Below are positions 42,949 to 52,299 of a stretch of 64,000 nucleotides of DNA, piece after piece. The notes beneath the pieces are model-generated. The model made no database searches. It worked only from the letters and a program-made list of their open reading frames with translations, and was not told where the DNA came from. Each line of letters starts with the position of its first letter. Within the stretch, counting starts at the first letter, position 1. The translations under genes and the position numbers were made by a program. Source of the stretch: Stutzerimonas stutzeri (GTDB lineage: Bacteria; Pseudomonadota; Gammaproteobacteria; Pseudomonadales; Pseudomonadaceae); contig DDVX01000012.1 of NCBI GenBank assembly GCA_002345575.1, positions 33,924-97,923 on the forward strand, in the 5' to 3' direction.

Positions 42949-43647
42949 ATGATCGAACACCGACCACGGAGTGAGCTGGGCAAGGCCAATCATGGCTGGC
43001 TCGACACTCATTACCACTTTTCCTTCGCCGACTACCACGATCCGCTGCGTATGCACTGGGGGCGATTGCGTGTCTGGAATGACGACACCATCGCAGCGCA
43101 CTCGGGCTTTCCAGCACACCCGCACCGCGACATGGAGATCATCACCTATGTGCGCAAAGGTGCCATCAGCCACCAGGACAGCCTGGGCAACAGTGGCCGC
43201 ACCCGGGCAGGCGATGTGCAGGTGATGAGCGCTGGTACCGGGATTACCCACAGTGAGTTCAACCAGGAAGACGAAGCCTGCGAGCTTTTCCAGATATGGA
43301 TCTATCCTGATCGCAGCGGCCTGCCGCCCAGCTGGGGCACGCGACCATTTCCGCGTGGTGAGCGCGCCGGTGCCTTCGTGACGCTCGCCAGTGGTATCGA
43401 CGGAGATGCCGATGCGCTACCGATTCGTGCCAATGCGCGGCTGGTGGCGGCGACACTTTCAGCCGGACAAGTTGCCCAATACCCGATTGAAGAAGGCCGA
43501 AAGGTCTATCTGGTCCCGGCCAAAGGGCGAGTCGAGATCGGTGGCCTCATCGCCGCGCAGGGCGACGGTGTGGCGATACGTGACGAGACGCTGTTGAGCG
43601 TCAAGGCGCTGGAAGATTGCGAAGTGGTGCTGGTGGACGTCCGCTGA
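42949..43647 (+). CDS. Pirin family protein (YhhW-like, bicupin)
   Basis: A 232-residue cupin. ATG at 42949 has GGAGGC upstream. The N-terminal cupin has metal ligands in PAHPHRDMEIITYV and the second pair H/E in AGTGITHSEFNQ. YhhW-type pirins have shown quercetin 2,3-dioxygenase activity in vitro; the natural role is unclear. It is likely co-transcribed with wrbA, 41 bases downstream. Confidence 0.92.
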   Translation: MIEHRPRSELGKANHGWLDTHYHFSFADYHDPLRMHWGRLRVWNDDTIAAHSGFPAHPHRDMEIITYVRKGAISHQDSLGNSGRTRAGDVQVMSAGTGITHSEFNQEDEACELFQIWIYPDRSGLPPSWGTRPFPRGERAGAFVTLASGIDGDADALPIRANARLVAATLSAGQVAQYPIEEGRKVYLVPAKGRVEIGGLIAAQGDGVAIRDETLLSVKALEDCEVVLVDVR

Positions 43648-43688
43648 GCGGGCTAGTAATACAACTCAACTGAAAGAGGAAATAAAAG

Positions 43689-44288
43689 ATGGCGAAGATT
43701 CTAGTGCTCTACCATTCCATGTACGGCCATATCGAAACCATGGCCAACGCCATCGCTGAAGGCGCGCGCGGTGTTCCAGGTGTCGAGGTGACCATCAAGC
43801 GGGTGCCCGAAACGATGCCCGAAGAAATATTCAAGAACGCGGGTGGTAAAACCGATCAGGCAGCACCAGTGGCCAGCCCGAGCGAACTGCCGGACTACGA
43901 TGCGATCATCTTCGGTACACCCACGCGCTTCGGCAACATGTCCGGGCAGATGCGTAACTTCCTAGACCAGACCGGCGGGCTCTGGGCCAAGGGTGCGTTG
44001 CATGGCAAGGTCGCCAGCGTCTTCACCTCGACGGGCACCGGCGGCGGCCAGGAGATGACCATCACCTCGACCTGGACCACCCTGGCACACCACGGAATGA
44101 TCATCGTCCCGACCGGCTACGGCATCGGCGAGTTCTTCGATATTTCCGAAACAAACGGCGGCACACCCTACGGCGCTTCGACGATTGCCGGTGGTGATGG
44201 CTCGCGCCAGCCTTCCACCAAGGAGCTGAACATCGCCCGCTACCAGGGCGAGCTGGTGGCCAAAACTGCAGTCAAGCTCAAGGGCTGA
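43689..44288 (+). CDS. wrbA: NAD(P)H:quinone oxidoreductase WrbA
   Basis: A 199-residue flavodoxin-like protein. MAKILVLYHSMYGHIETMA is the FMN phosphate loop; GTPTRFGNMSGQMRNFLDQTGGLW and STGTGGGQEMTI complete the FMN site. WrbA reduces quinones by two electrons and avoids semiquinone radicals. A GAGG site precedes the ATG. The pirin-wrbA pairing suggests a shared response to quinones or other electrophiles. Confidence 0.96.
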   Translation: MAKILVLYHSMYGHIETMANAIAEGARGVPGVEVTIKRVPETMPEEIFKNAGGKTDQAAPVASPSELPDYDAIIFGTPTRFGNMSGQMRNFLDQTGGLWAKGALHGKVASVFTSTGTGGGQEMTITSTWTTLAHHGMIIVPTGYGIGEFFDISETNGGTPYGASTIAGGDGSRQPSTKELNIARYQGELVAKTAVKLKG

Positions 44289-44349
44289 GGATTACGCCTT
44301 CGTGCACTTGGATAACGCCTTCGGCTAATCCGACCACGGCCTGCTTTTT

Positions 44350-44409
44350 GTGGGAGCGGATTAGCGCGCATTTCGCAGCTGAAGCGGAACGCCGTCCGGC
44401 CGCTCCCGC
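44350..44409. repeat. REP-like long inverted repeat (GTGGGAGCGG ... CCGCTCCCGC)
   Basis: 10-bp arms with one mismatch separated by 40 bases containing CGCGCATTTCGCAGC. GTGGGAGCGG is the common arm of Pseudomonas REP/BIME-type elements. It fills the 185-base gap between wrbA and the converging csdE gene. The arm shares the CTCCCAC-type sequence with 37284-37317. Confidence 0.6.
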
Positions 44410-44473
44410 AGGGCTCCTCATACCTCAAGCGCTCATGGAAACTGACAAAAACATAGCTTTTGGCGATTCCGAA

Positions 44474-44890
44474 CTAATCGCCTTGTTGGCTGATGCGGTG
44501 CATGCGTTCCAGCACTGCATTCATGCCGTTGCTGCGTGACGGTGACAGTTGTCGAGACAGGCCGAGCTGGCCGAACCAGTGTGCGACATCAAATTGCTGC
44601 AGCTGATTGCTGTCGAGCCCGTTGACGCGCACCAGCAGCACTGAGAGCAGGCCGCGCAGCAGGCGTGCCTCGCTGGTGGCGCGAAAGTGCCAGTGATTGT
44701 CCTGCTGCTCACCGACCAGCCAGACGCGGCTTTCACAGCCGCTGACCTGGGCTGCATCGCTGCATTCCTGCACGCACATTGGCTCCAGACGATTGCCCCA
44801 CTGCATCAGCAGTCGCGCGCGCTGCTCCCAACCGGCGGCCTGCTGGAATTCATCCAAGGCATTGCGGGCTGCGGGAGGAAGGTCGCTCAT
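44474..44890 (-). CDS. csdE: SufE-family sulfur acceptor (CsdE-like)
   Basis: A 138-residue protein starting MSDLPPAARNALDEFQQAAGW. The acceptor Cys52 lies in QVSGCESRVWL, and LLRGLLSVLLVRVNGL and the C-terminal SRSNGMNAVLERM are SufE/CsdE-typical. It takes persulfide sulfur from CsdA. The ATG overlaps the csdA stop by 4 bases. Confidence 0.92.
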   Translation of the reverse strand: MSDLPPAARNALDEFQQAAGWEQRARLLMQWGNRLEPMCVQECSDAAQVSGCESRVWLVGEQQDNHWHFRATSEARLLRGLLSVLLVRVNGLDSNQLQQFDVAHWFGQLGLSRQLSPSRSNGMNAVLERMHRISQQGD

Positions 44891-46089
44891 TGCAGCAACT
44901 CCAAGGCACGGTCCATTGCAGTGAAGAAACGCTGCAGGTCGTCGCCGTCGTTGTACAGCCCGAGCGATACGCGAATGGCCCCATCGATACCCAAGCTTTT
45001 CATCAGCGGCTGAGCACAATGGCTTCCGCTGCGCACGGCAATACCCTGTTCCGTCAGCAGATGCGCAAGGTCGCCGTGATGAACGTCGTCTATGGTGAAG
45101 CAAGCCAACGCCACCTGGGGTTGGCCGAGGAGGCGCACGCCGGAGTAGGCGCTCAACCCGTTGAGCAACTGGCTGTGCAATTTCTGCTCGTAAGCGGCTA
45201 CTGCTGTGGCGTCCTGCTTCGACAGGTAGTCAAGGGTTGCACCGAGGCCGATTACCGCCCCAATGGCCGGCGTGCCGGCCTCGAAACCCAGCGGTGCAGC
45301 GTGGAATTCCGCGTGCTGGTAGTCAGCCACCCGCACCATTTCACCACCGAACTGCCAGTGTCTGAGCTTGAGCAAGGATTCGTCCCGGCCATAGAGCACG
45401 CCGACGCCTTCCGGTCCGTAGAGCTTGTGGCCGGAAAAGACATAAAAGTCGCAGGCCAGTGTTTGCATGTCATGACGGCCATGCACCACGCCCTGGGCAC
45501 CATCGATGATGGTCAGTGCGTCCTGGGCTTTGGCTAGCGATAGCAGTTGCGCCAGTGGCTGCCAGGCGCCGAGCACGTTGGACAGCTGGCTGGCGGCAAG
45601 CAGGCGGGTACGCGGGCCGATCAGTTGGGCGGCTGCTTGCAGATCAATCAGGCCTTCTTCATCGAGAGGCAAAACCACCAGTTTTGCACCACGGCGCTGC
45701 GCCAGCTGTTGCCAGGGCAGCAGGTTGGCGTGATGCTCAAGTGCACTGATGACAATCTCATCCTCCGGCTGCAACAGGTGTTCCAGGCCGTAGGCGAGTA
45801 GATTCAACGCCTCGGTGGCGCCGTGAGTAAAGAGGATCTCGGTGGGACCCCGTGCGTTGAGCCAGTGCGCCACCTTGAGTCGTGCACTCTCGAAGGCGCG
45901 TGTCGCCCGCTCTGCGGCCTGATGCTGGGCACGGTGCACGTTGGCGGTGCCGCTGGTGTAGTAGCCGGTCAGCGCCTCGATCAGTGCTTGAGGCTTTTGC
46001 GCTGTAGCGGCGCTATCCAAGTAGGTCTGCCCCTGAGCTTCGAGAATGGCCAGGGCTGGGAAGTCGGAACGCCAGGGGGAGCAAAGCAT
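44887..46089 (-). CDS. csdA: Cysteine desulfurase, CsdA/SufS type
   Basis: A 400-residue PLP enzyme. The PLP lysine is in YVFSGHKLYGPEGVGVLY and the sulfur-accepting Cys in RSGSHCAQPLM; the N-terminus DSAATAQKPQALIEAL and ANVHRAQHQAAE are group II features. It removes sulfur from cysteine for Fe-S clusters and other sulfur-containing molecules. Coupling to a SufE-like gene and absence of sufBCD points to the Csd system. Confidence 0.93.
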   Translation of the reverse strand: MLCSPWRSDFPALAILEAQGQTYLDSAATAQKPQALIEALTGYYTSGTANVHRAQHQAAERATRAFESARLKVAHWLNARGPTEILFTHGATEALNLLAYGLEHLLQPEDEIVISALEHHANLLPWQQLAQRRGAKLVVLPLDEEGLIDLQAAAQLIGPRTRLLAASQLSNVLGAWQPLAQLLSLAKAQDALTIIDGAQGVVHGRHDMQTLACDFYVFSGHKLYGPEGVGVLYGRDESLLKLRHWQFGGEMVRVADYQHAEFHAAPLGFEAGTPAIGAVIGLGATLDYLSKQDATAVAAYEQKLHSQLLNGLSAYSGVRLLGQPQVALACFTIDDVHHGDLAHLLTEQGIAVRSGSHCAQPLMKSLGIDGAIRVSLGLYNDGDDLQRFFTAMDRALELLQ

Positions 46090-46161
46090 AGCGTTAAGCC
46101 TGAGGCTGAAAGCCGAAAGTCCAGGTGCGCTGCTTCCAGCGTCCTGGCCTTTCAGCTGCGA

Positions 46162-47196
46162 TCAGTTATGCGCGTGCAGCGCCTCGTTCAGTTCGATGGC
46201 GGATTTGTGGGTTTTGCACTCCACGGCGCCGCTCAGCGAATTACGACGGAACAAAAGGTCAGGCTGGCCTGCCAGTTCGCGTGCTTTCACCGCCTTGACC
46301 AGCTCACCCTTTTCGTCGAGCAGATTCAGCTTGGTGCCGGCAGTGATGTACAGGCCTGACTCCACCGTATTGCGATCACCTAAGGGGATGCCGATACCGG
46401 CATTGGCGCCGATCAGGCAGCCTTCGCCGACAGAAATGACGATATTGCCGCCACCGGAGAGCGTGCCCATGGTGGAGCACCCACCGCCCAGATCCGAGCC
46501 TTTGCCAACGAAGACACCTGCCGAGACGCGCCCTTCAATCATGCCGGGGCCTTCGGTACCAGCATTGAAGTTGACGAAACCTTCGTGCATTACCGTAGTG
46601 CCTTCGCCGATATAGGCGCCCAGGCGAATCCGTGCGGTATCGGCGATACGTACGCCGGAGGGGATCACGTAGTCGCTCATCTTTGGAAACTTGTCCACCG
46701 AAGTGACTGCCAGCAAGTTGCCTTTCAGGCGTGCTTCCAGTTGGCGCTCGGCCAGCTCGGCCAGGTCAACAGCGCCCTGGTTGGTCCAGGCGACGTTGGG
46801 CAGCAGTGCGAAGATGCCAGAGAGGTTCAGCTCATGGGGCTTGACCAGGCGATGGGACAGCAGGTGCAGCTTGAGGTAGGCCTCTGGTGTGGAGCTTGGC
46901 TCGGCATCTTCTGCCAGCAGCGTGACCACCAGCGGGCGCTGGCTTTCGGCAAGGCGAGTCAATAGGGCATGTTGGGTGGCATCCAGAGGCTTGATCGCAT
47001 CGGACAGTTGCGCGGCCTGAGCGGTGGTAATGGCAATGGCCTGGTTACCGCCCTGGTAGCCCAGCAACGGCGCGATGGCTTTGATCATCTCGGGGGCAGG
47101 GTGCAGCAGTGGCTGTGCATAGAAGACTTCAAGCCAGCTGCCTTGACGGTTCTGGGTGCCGACGCCAAAGGCGAGGCTAAAAATCGAATTGTCCAT
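46162..47196 (-). CDS. dapD: 2,3,4,5-Tetrahydropyridine-2,6-dicarboxylate N-succinyltransferase
   Basis: A 344-residue acyltransferase of lysine/diaminopimelate synthesis. The middle and C-terminal parts are hexapeptide-repeat beta-helix (RIRLGAYIGEGTTVMHEGFV, GRVSAGVFVGKGSDLGGGCS, CLIGANAGIGIPLGD). The length matches the long pseudomonad DapD, not the 274-residue E. coli type. The start MDNSIFSLAFGVGTQN is chosen over an ATG 24 bases further out. Confidence 0.94.
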   Translation of the reverse strand: MDNSIFSLAFGVGTQNRQGSWLEVFYAQPLLHPAPEMIKAIAPLLGYQGGNQAIAITTAQAAQLSDAIKPLDATQHALLTRLAESQRPLVVTLLAEDAEPSSTPEAYLKLHLLSHRLVKPHELNLSGIFALLPNVAWTNQGAVDLAELAERQLEARLKGNLLAVTSVDKFPKMSDYVIPSGVRIADTARIRLGAYIGEGTTVMHEGFVNFNAGTEGPGMIEGRVSAGVFVGKGSDLGGGCSTMGTLSGGGNIVISVGEGCLIGANAGIGIPLGDRNTVESGLYITAGTKLNLLDEKGELVKAVKARELAGQPDLLFRRNSLSGAVECKTHKSAIELNEALHAHN

Positions 47197-47237
47197 AAGT
47201 AATCCTGTTGTCTGGCGCATGCGCTCGCAGCGTGCGC

Positions 47238-47609
47238 TTAGTTCGTCTCGGCAAGCGCGGCAGCATAAATCTCGGGCTTGAAGCCAATCAGCGTTCTGTC
47301 GCCTAGGTCGAGTACCGGGCGTTTGATCATCGACGGTTGGGCCAGCATCAGTTCTATGGCCTTGGCCTGGTCAAGATCGGCCTTCTGTGAATCGTCGAGC
47401 TTGCGGAAAGTGGTACCGGCACGGTTAAGGATGGTCTGCCAGCCGTGCTCGTCGCACCAGGCCTGCAGATGTGCGCGGTCGATGCTAGCGCTCTTGTAAT
47501 CGTGGAAGTCGTAACTCAGCCCCTGCAGGTCAAGCCAGGTACGGGCCTTTTTCATGGTGTCGCAGGCCTTGATGCCATACAGACGCAGTTGTTTGTTCTC
47601 GTGAGGCAT
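47238..47609 (-). CDS. ArsC/Spx-family protein, YffB-like
   Basis: A 123-residue thioredoxin-fold protein. YGIKACDTMKKARTWL has the single catalytic Cys16, and MIKRPVLDLGDRTLIGFKPE is the arsenate-reductase-family C-terminal loop. YffB proteins are likely glutathione-dependent thiol reductases; arsenate reduction is not implied. In Pseudomonas it usually lies next to dapD, as here. Confidence 0.93.
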   Translation of the reverse strand: MPHENKQLRLYGIKACDTMKKARTWLDLQGLSYDFHDYKSASIDRAHLQAWCDEHGWQTILNRAGTTFRKLDDSQKADLDQAKAIELMLAQPSMIKRPVLDLGDRTLIGFKPEIYAAALAETN

Positions 47610-47644
47610 GAACGAATTCGCTTGTCACCATACAGGGCTGCGGA

Positions 47645-47986
47645 TTATGGCAGGTTGGCATCCTTGTTGCTACTAATGTCTAGCGCCTGGGTGATGTCCG
47701 CACTGCTGGTCGGCCGAACCAGGCGGGCGAGCTCCTCGCCCTGGTGCAGCAGAATTAATGTTGGCCACAGCTTGACGCGAAATGAACGACCCAGAGGGCG
47801 ACCCGGCCCATCCTCGATCTTCAGATGGCGTATGTCCCGCCCGGCAATTGCCGCGGCCAACGGGCTTTGCACTGCTCTGCAATGGCCGCACCAGTCGGTG
47901 CCGAACTCCAGTAGCGTGAAGTCCGACAAAGCATCTACTTCGGCGCGCGAGGGTGCGTGAGTGGAGTAGGTTGCGGTGAAGGGCAT
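47645..47986 (-). CDS. Thioredoxin-family protein
   Basis: A 113-residue protein, start MPFTATYSTHAPSRAEVD. The redox site is WCGHC (Cys33, Cys36), with cis-Pro in KLWPTLILL. It is shorter and more divergent than TrxA and has no signal peptide, so it is a cytosolic accessory thioredoxin. It heads the yffB-dapD-csdA-csdE run. Confidence 0.88.
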   Translation of the reverse strand: MPFTATYSTHAPSRAEVDALSDFTLLEFGTDWCGHCRAVQSPLAAAIAGRDIRHLKIEDGPGRPLGRSFRVKLWPTLILLHQGEELARLVRPTSSADITQALDISSNKDANLP

Positions 47987-48291
47987 GGGCGGACTCCTGG
48001 AATAGGCGGTTAAAACCGGACTGTGAGATGGGTATCGAAGACGAAGATGACTCAACTGTCTGCGTCCGGCCAGGCTGCTATAGCTTATTTGGCAAGACAC
48101 GCTTGTCCTTAGTCAAAATTTGAAAGGACTTGGGTGGCCAGTCATGGCTGGGGGACCTTATAATCGTGCGGATTTCTACATCCCGCGACATAGCGTCGCG
48201 CCTTTCAGCTGATTGGCGCGAATTAAGCAATTGGACTTTTCGCTAATCGTCGGGGTTCCCAAGTTCTGAGAGTCACTGGTTAGGCGGGCCG
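47987..48291 (+). promoter_or_regulatory. Divergent promoter region and nqr leader
   Basis: No gene is seen in these 305 bases. A TATAAT lies at 48159-48164 on the + strand with only a poor -35 match, and a small hairpin CGCGAC-ATAGC-GTCGCG occurs at 48184-48200 in the presumed nqrA leader. The nqrA start has only a weak AGGCGGG ribosome site. Confidence 0.4.
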
Positions 48292-49629
48292 ATGATCAAT
48301 ATAAAACGTGGGCTTGATTTGCCCATTACAGGTGCGCCGGCGCAGCGTATCGAGGCCGCAAGGCCCGTACGTAGCGTCGCCGTAATAGGGTTCGATTACC
48401 CGGGCATGAAACCGACCATGGAAGTTCAGGTCGGTGATCGCGTCAAGCTGGGGCAGATCCTCTTTTCCAACAAGAAGTCGCCGGGGGTTAATTTCACCTC
48501 GCCGGGTGCCGGTGTCGTCAGCGCTATCCATCGTGGAGAGAAGCGTGTCCTGCAGTCAGTGGTCATCGACCTGGACGGCACGGATGAGCTGACTTTCAGC
48601 CAGTATGCTGCTGCGGAGCTGGAGGGGCTAACCGATACCCAGGTTCGTGAAAACCTGCAGCAGTCCGGCCTCTGGACCGCCCTGCGCACCCGGCCTTACA
48701 GTCAGGTGCCAGCCGTCGACGCAGCGCCTAGTTCGATCTTTGTCACAGCTATCGATACGCATCCGCTGGCAGCTGATCCGGCTGTAGTCATCGGCGAACA
48801 GGCGGCTGATTTCGAAGCGGGGCTCAAGGTTCTCGGCAGTCTGGCCAAGATCTTCCTGTGCAAGGCGCCGGAAACCACTCTGCCGGGTGAAGACCTGAAA
48901 AAGGTTCAGGTCGAGGCCTTCGCTGGCCCGCACCCAGCGGGTCTAGCCGGTACCCATATCCATTTCCTCGATCCGGTCAGCGCCAGCAAGAGCGTCTGGA
49001 GCATCGGGTATCAGGACGTGATCGCGATTGGCAAGCTGTTCACTACAGGTCGCCTCTCGGTTGAGCGAGTCGTGTCGCTGGCAGGCCCAGTGGTGGAAAA
49101 GCCGCGCCTGGTGCGGACCCGTGTGGGTGCCAACCTGGATGAGCTGAGCGCGGGCGAACTGCAGCCTGGAGCCAATCGCGTGATTTCAGGCTCGGTACTG
49201 GGTGGGCGAACCGCTCATGGTGCCTTCGCCTATCTGGGGCGTTATCACCAGCAAGTCTCCTGCCTGCGTGAAGGCAAGGAGCGCGAGATGTTCCATTACC
49301 TGCGCCCTGGCATCGAGAAGCATTCGATCCTCAATATCTTCATTTCCAAGCTGAGCGCAGGCAAGAAGTTCGCTTTCTCTACCTCTACCAACGGTAGTCC
49401 GCGCGCCATGGTGCCGGTTGGCAACTACGAAGAAATCATGCCTCTGGACGTTCTGCCGACGCAGTTGCTGCGTGCGCTGATCGTTGGCGATACCGAAGTG
49501 GCGCAGAAGCTCGGCTGCCTGGAGCTCGATGAGGAAGATCTGGCGCTGTGTACCTACGTATGCGCTGGTAAATATGAATACGGCCCGATCCTGCGGGACA
49601 ACCTGACTCGCATCGAGAAGGAGGGGTAA
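48292..49629 (+). CDS. nqrA: Na+-translocating NADH:quinone reductase subunit A
   Basis: A 445-residue peripheral subunit, start MINIKRGLDLPITGAP. VGDRVKLGQILFSNKKSPG and PGEFNFTSPGAG-like biotin/lipoyl-type folds near the N-terminus and the central glycine-rich GRLSVERVVSLAGPVVEKP fit NqrA, the quinone-site subunit. First gene of the six-gene operon with nqrB 3 bases downstream. Confidence 0.98.
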   Translation: MINIKRGLDLPITGAPAQRIEAARPVRSVAVIGFDYPGMKPTMEVQVGDRVKLGQILFSNKKSPGVNFTSPGAGVVSAIHRGEKRVLQSVVIDLDGTDELTFSQYAAAELEGLTDTQVRENLQQSGLWTALRTRPYSQVPAVDAAPSSIFVTAIDTHPLAADPAVVIGEQAADFEAGLKVLGSLAKIFLCKAPETTLPGEDLKKVQVEAFAGPHPAGLAGTHIHFLDPVSASKSVWSIGYQDVIAIGKLFTTGRLSVERVVSLAGPVVEKPRLVRTRVGANLDELSAGELQPGANRVISGSVLGGRTAHGAFAYLGRYHQQVSCLREGKEREMFHYLRPGIEKHSILNIFISKLSAGKKFAFSTSTNGSPRAMVPVGNYEEIMPLDVLPTQLLRALIVGDTEVAQKLGCLELDEEDLALCTYVCAGKYEYGPILRDNLTRIEKEG

Positions 49630-49632
49630 GGC

Positions 49633-50844
49633 ATGGGCATTCGAGCATTCCTCGACAAGATCGAGCATCATTTCGAAAAAGGCGGCAAGTACGAGAAGTG
49701 GTACGCACTGTACGAAGCGGCCGATACCTTCCTCTATCGTCCCGGTAGTGTGACCAAGACCACCGCTCACGTGCGCGACGGCATCGACCTCAAGCGCATG
49801 ATGATCACCGTCTGGCTGTGCACCTTCCCGGCGATGTTCTTCGGCATGTGGAACACCGGCTACCAGGCCAACCTGATTTTTGCGCAGAACCCGGAGCTTC
49901 TGGCTGCGCAGGACGGCTGGCGCTTTGGCTTGATCGGGGCCCTTGCCGGGTTCGATCCGGCAAGTCTGTGGGATAACTTCATCCAGGGCGCGGCTTACTT
50001 CCTGCCGGTTTATGCGGTGGCCTTCATTGCTGGTGGCTTCTGGGAAGTGCTGTTCGCTTCCATCCGCAAGCATGAGGTTAACGAGGGCTTCTTCGTTACC
50101 TCCGTGCTGTTCGCTCTGATCCTGCCACCGACCATCCCGCTTTGGCAGGTTGCGCTGGGTATCAGCTTCGGCGTAGTGATCGGCAAGGAAATCTTCGGTG
50201 GTACCGGCAAGAACTTCCTCAACCCGGCTCTGACCGCGCGTGCCTTCCTGTTCTTCGCTTATCCGGCGCAGATGTCCGGTGACGCGGTGTGGACCGCTGT
50301 GGATGGTTTCTCCGGCGCGACCGCGCTGAGCCTCAGCTTCGTCGGCGGTATCGAGAACGTGATCGGCAACGGCATCACTTGGATGGATGCCTTCATCGGC
50401 ACCATGCATGGCTCCATTGGTGAAACCAGCACGCTGGCAATCTTCATCGGCGGTGCAGTGCTGCTCCTGACCAAGATCGCTTCCTGGCGCATCGTCGCTG
50501 GCGTAATGATCGGTATGGTCGGCCTGAGCTACCTGTTCAACATGATCGGTTCCGATACCAACCCCCTGTTCGCCATGCCGTGGTATTGGCACCTGGTGGT
50601 GGGCGGGTTTGCCTTCGGCCTGATCTTCATGGCGACCGACCCGGTTTCGGCCTCCATGACCAATACTGGCAAGTGGGTGTTCGGCATTCTTATCGGGGTG
50701 ATGGTGGTGCTGATCCGCGTGGTCAACCCGGCCTTCCCGGAGGGCATGATGCTAGCGATCCTGTTCGCTAACCTGTGTGCGCCGCTGATCGACCATTTCG
50801 TCATCCAGGCCAATATCAAGCGGAGGCTGGCACGTAATGTCTAG
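49633..50844 (+). CDS. nqrB: Na+-NQR subunit B
   Basis: A 403-residue integral subunit with about 9-10 membrane segments. The FMN attachment motif is DGFSGATALS with Thr at about residue 230, the ApbE target. KYEKWYALYEAADTFLY is the N-terminal signature. It carries covalent FMN, riboflavin and the Na+ path. Overlaps nqrC by 8 bases. Confidence 0.98.
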   Translation: MGIRAFLDKIEHHFEKGGKYEKWYALYEAADTFLYRPGSVTKTTAHVRDGIDLKRMMITVWLCTFPAMFFGMWNTGYQANLIFAQNPELLAAQDGWRFGLIGALAGFDPASLWDNFIQGAAYFLPVYAVAFIAGGFWEVLFASIRKHEVNEGFFVTSVLFALILPPTIPLWQVALGISFGVVIGKEIFGGTGKNFLNPALTARAFLFFAYPAQMSGDAVWTAVDGFSGATALSLSFVGGIENVIGNGITWMDAFIGTMHGSIGETSTLAIFIGGAVLLLTKIASWRIVAGVMIGMVGLSYLFNMIGSDTNPLFAMPWYWHLVVGGFAFGLIFMATDPVSASMTNTGKWVFGILIGVMVVLIRVVNPAFPEGMMLAILFANLCAPLIDHFVIQANIKRRLARNV

Positions 50845-51628
50845 TCAGAAAGAATCCACCGTCCGCACGCTGACGGTAGCCCTGTTGGTCTGCCTGGTGT
50901 GCTCCATCTTCGTGGCGGGTGCCGCTGTGGCGCTGCGTCCGACCCAGGAAGAAAACCGCTTGCTGGATAAGCAGCGCAGCATCCTCGCTATCGCTGGTCT
51001 GGGCCAGCCGGGCATGTCCGGCAATCAGATCAAGTCGTTGTTCGATGAGCGTATCGTGGCCCGGCTGGTCGATCTGGAAACTGGCAGGTTCAGCGACGAA
51101 TTCGATGCACAGACCTTCGATCCGCTGGTCGCGGCAAAGGACCCGGCGTTGTCCAAGGCGCTACCTGGCAGGCAGGATATTGCTTCGATTAAGCGCCTTG
51201 AGCGTTACAGCACCGTTTATATCGTTGAAGGTCAAGGCGGTGAAATCGACACTCTGATCCTGCCAGTTCGCGGCTACGGACTATGGTCGACGCTTTATGG
51301 CTTCATGGCGGTGCAGGGTGATCTGGATACCGTTGCCGGCTTCGGTTTCTACCAGCACGGTGAGACGCCCGGCCTCGGAGGGGAAATCGACAATCCGAAG
51401 TGGCGCAACCTGTGGCCAGGCAAGGAGCTGTTCGACGACAGCAACAAGTTGGCGGTGCAGATCGTCAAGGGCAACGTCGATCCGCAAGGCCCGCGGGCTA
51501 AACATCAGGTCGATGGTCTGGCCGGTGCAACCCTCACGACCAACGGCGTAAACAATCTGCTGCACTTCTGGTTGGGCGAAAACGGCTTCGGCACCTTTAT
51601 CGCCAATCTGCGCACAGGGGAGGCATGA
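50837..51628 (+). CDS. nqrC: Na+-NQR subunit C
   Basis: A 263-residue subunit with one N-terminal membrane helix (LTVALLVCLVCSIFVAGAAV) and a periplasmic FMN-binding domain. The covalent FMN motif is GLAGATLTTNGV with Thr at about residue 232. GETPGLGGEI is a further family motif. Coupled by 4-base overlap to nqrD. Confidence 0.98.
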   Translation: MSSQKESTVRTLTVALLVCLVCSIFVAGAAVALRPTQEENRLLDKQRSILAIAGLGQPGMSGNQIKSLFDERIVARLVDLETGRFSDEFDAQTFDPLVAAKDPALSKALPGRQDIASIKRLERYSTVYIVEGQGGEIDTLILPVRGYGLWSTLYGFMAVQGDLDTVAGFGFYQHGETPGLGGEIDNPKWRNLWPGKELFDDSNKLAVQIVKGNVDPQGPRAKHQVDGLAGATLTTNGVNNLLHFWLGENGFGTFIANLRTGEA

Positions 51629-52299
51629 GCATGTCGCAACCCACTATCAAGCAAGTTCTGTTCGATCCGATCTTCAACAACAACCCTATCGGCCTGCAGA
51701 TTCTCGGAATTTGTTCAGCTCTGGCGGTTACCTCCAACCTGAACACTGCCTTGGTGATGTCGGTAGCGTTGACGCTGGTGACGGGCTTTTCAAACCTTTT
51801 CATCTCGATGATCCGCAGCCAGATCCCCAGTTCGATCCGCATGATCGTGCAGATGGTGATCATTGCCTCGCTGGTAATTGTAGTTGATCAGTTGCTGAAA
51901 GCTTATGCCTTCTCGCTGTCCAAGCAGCTGTCGGTGTTCGTCGGGCTGATCATCACCAACTGTATCGTCATGGGCCGTGCTGAAGCTTTTGCCATGCAGA
52001 ATCCGCCGATGCTGTCGTTCTTCGACGGCATTGGCAACGGGCTGGGCTACAGCGCCATGCTGATCGCGCTGGGTATCATTCGCGAGCTGACAGGTGCCGG
52101 TAAGCTGATGGGCTATACCATTCTGCCAACCGTCAATGACGGTGGCTGGTATCTGCCTAACGGCATGATGCTGCTGCCACCTTCGGCGTTCTTCCTTATC
52201 GGTCTGTTCATCTGGGCCATCCGCGCCTGGAAGAAGGACCAGATCGAGCAGCCGTCCTTCAAGATGGCCCCGCAAGTCTCGAACAAGGAGGCTTACTAA
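51625..52299 (+). CDS. nqrD: Na+-NQR subunit D
   Basis: A 224-residue membrane subunit with six helices; homologous to NqrE and RnfA/E. VLFDPIFNNNPIGLQILGIC and FVGLIITNCIVMGRAEAFA (with the membrane Fe-S cysteine of the D/E pair) are typical. ATG at 51625 or the in-frame one at 51631 are both possible. Overlaps nqrE by 1 base. Confidence 0.98.
   Translation: MSMSQPTIKQVLFDPIFNNNPIGLQILGICSALAVTSNLNTALVMSVALTLVTGFSNLFISMIRSQIPSSIRMIVQMVIIASLVIVVDQLLKAYAFSLSKQLSVFVGLIITNCIVMGRAEAFAMQNPPMLSFFDGIGNGLGYSAMLIALGIIRELTGAGKLMGYTILPTVNDGGWYLPNGMMLLPPSAFFLIGLFIWAIRAWKKDQIEQPSFKMAPQVSNKEAY

Noticed and set aside
49186..50592. Long minus-strand open frame (468 codons) across nqrA/nqrB
   Set aside because: It spans two real genes on the other strand and is of low-complexity composition; produced by codon bias.
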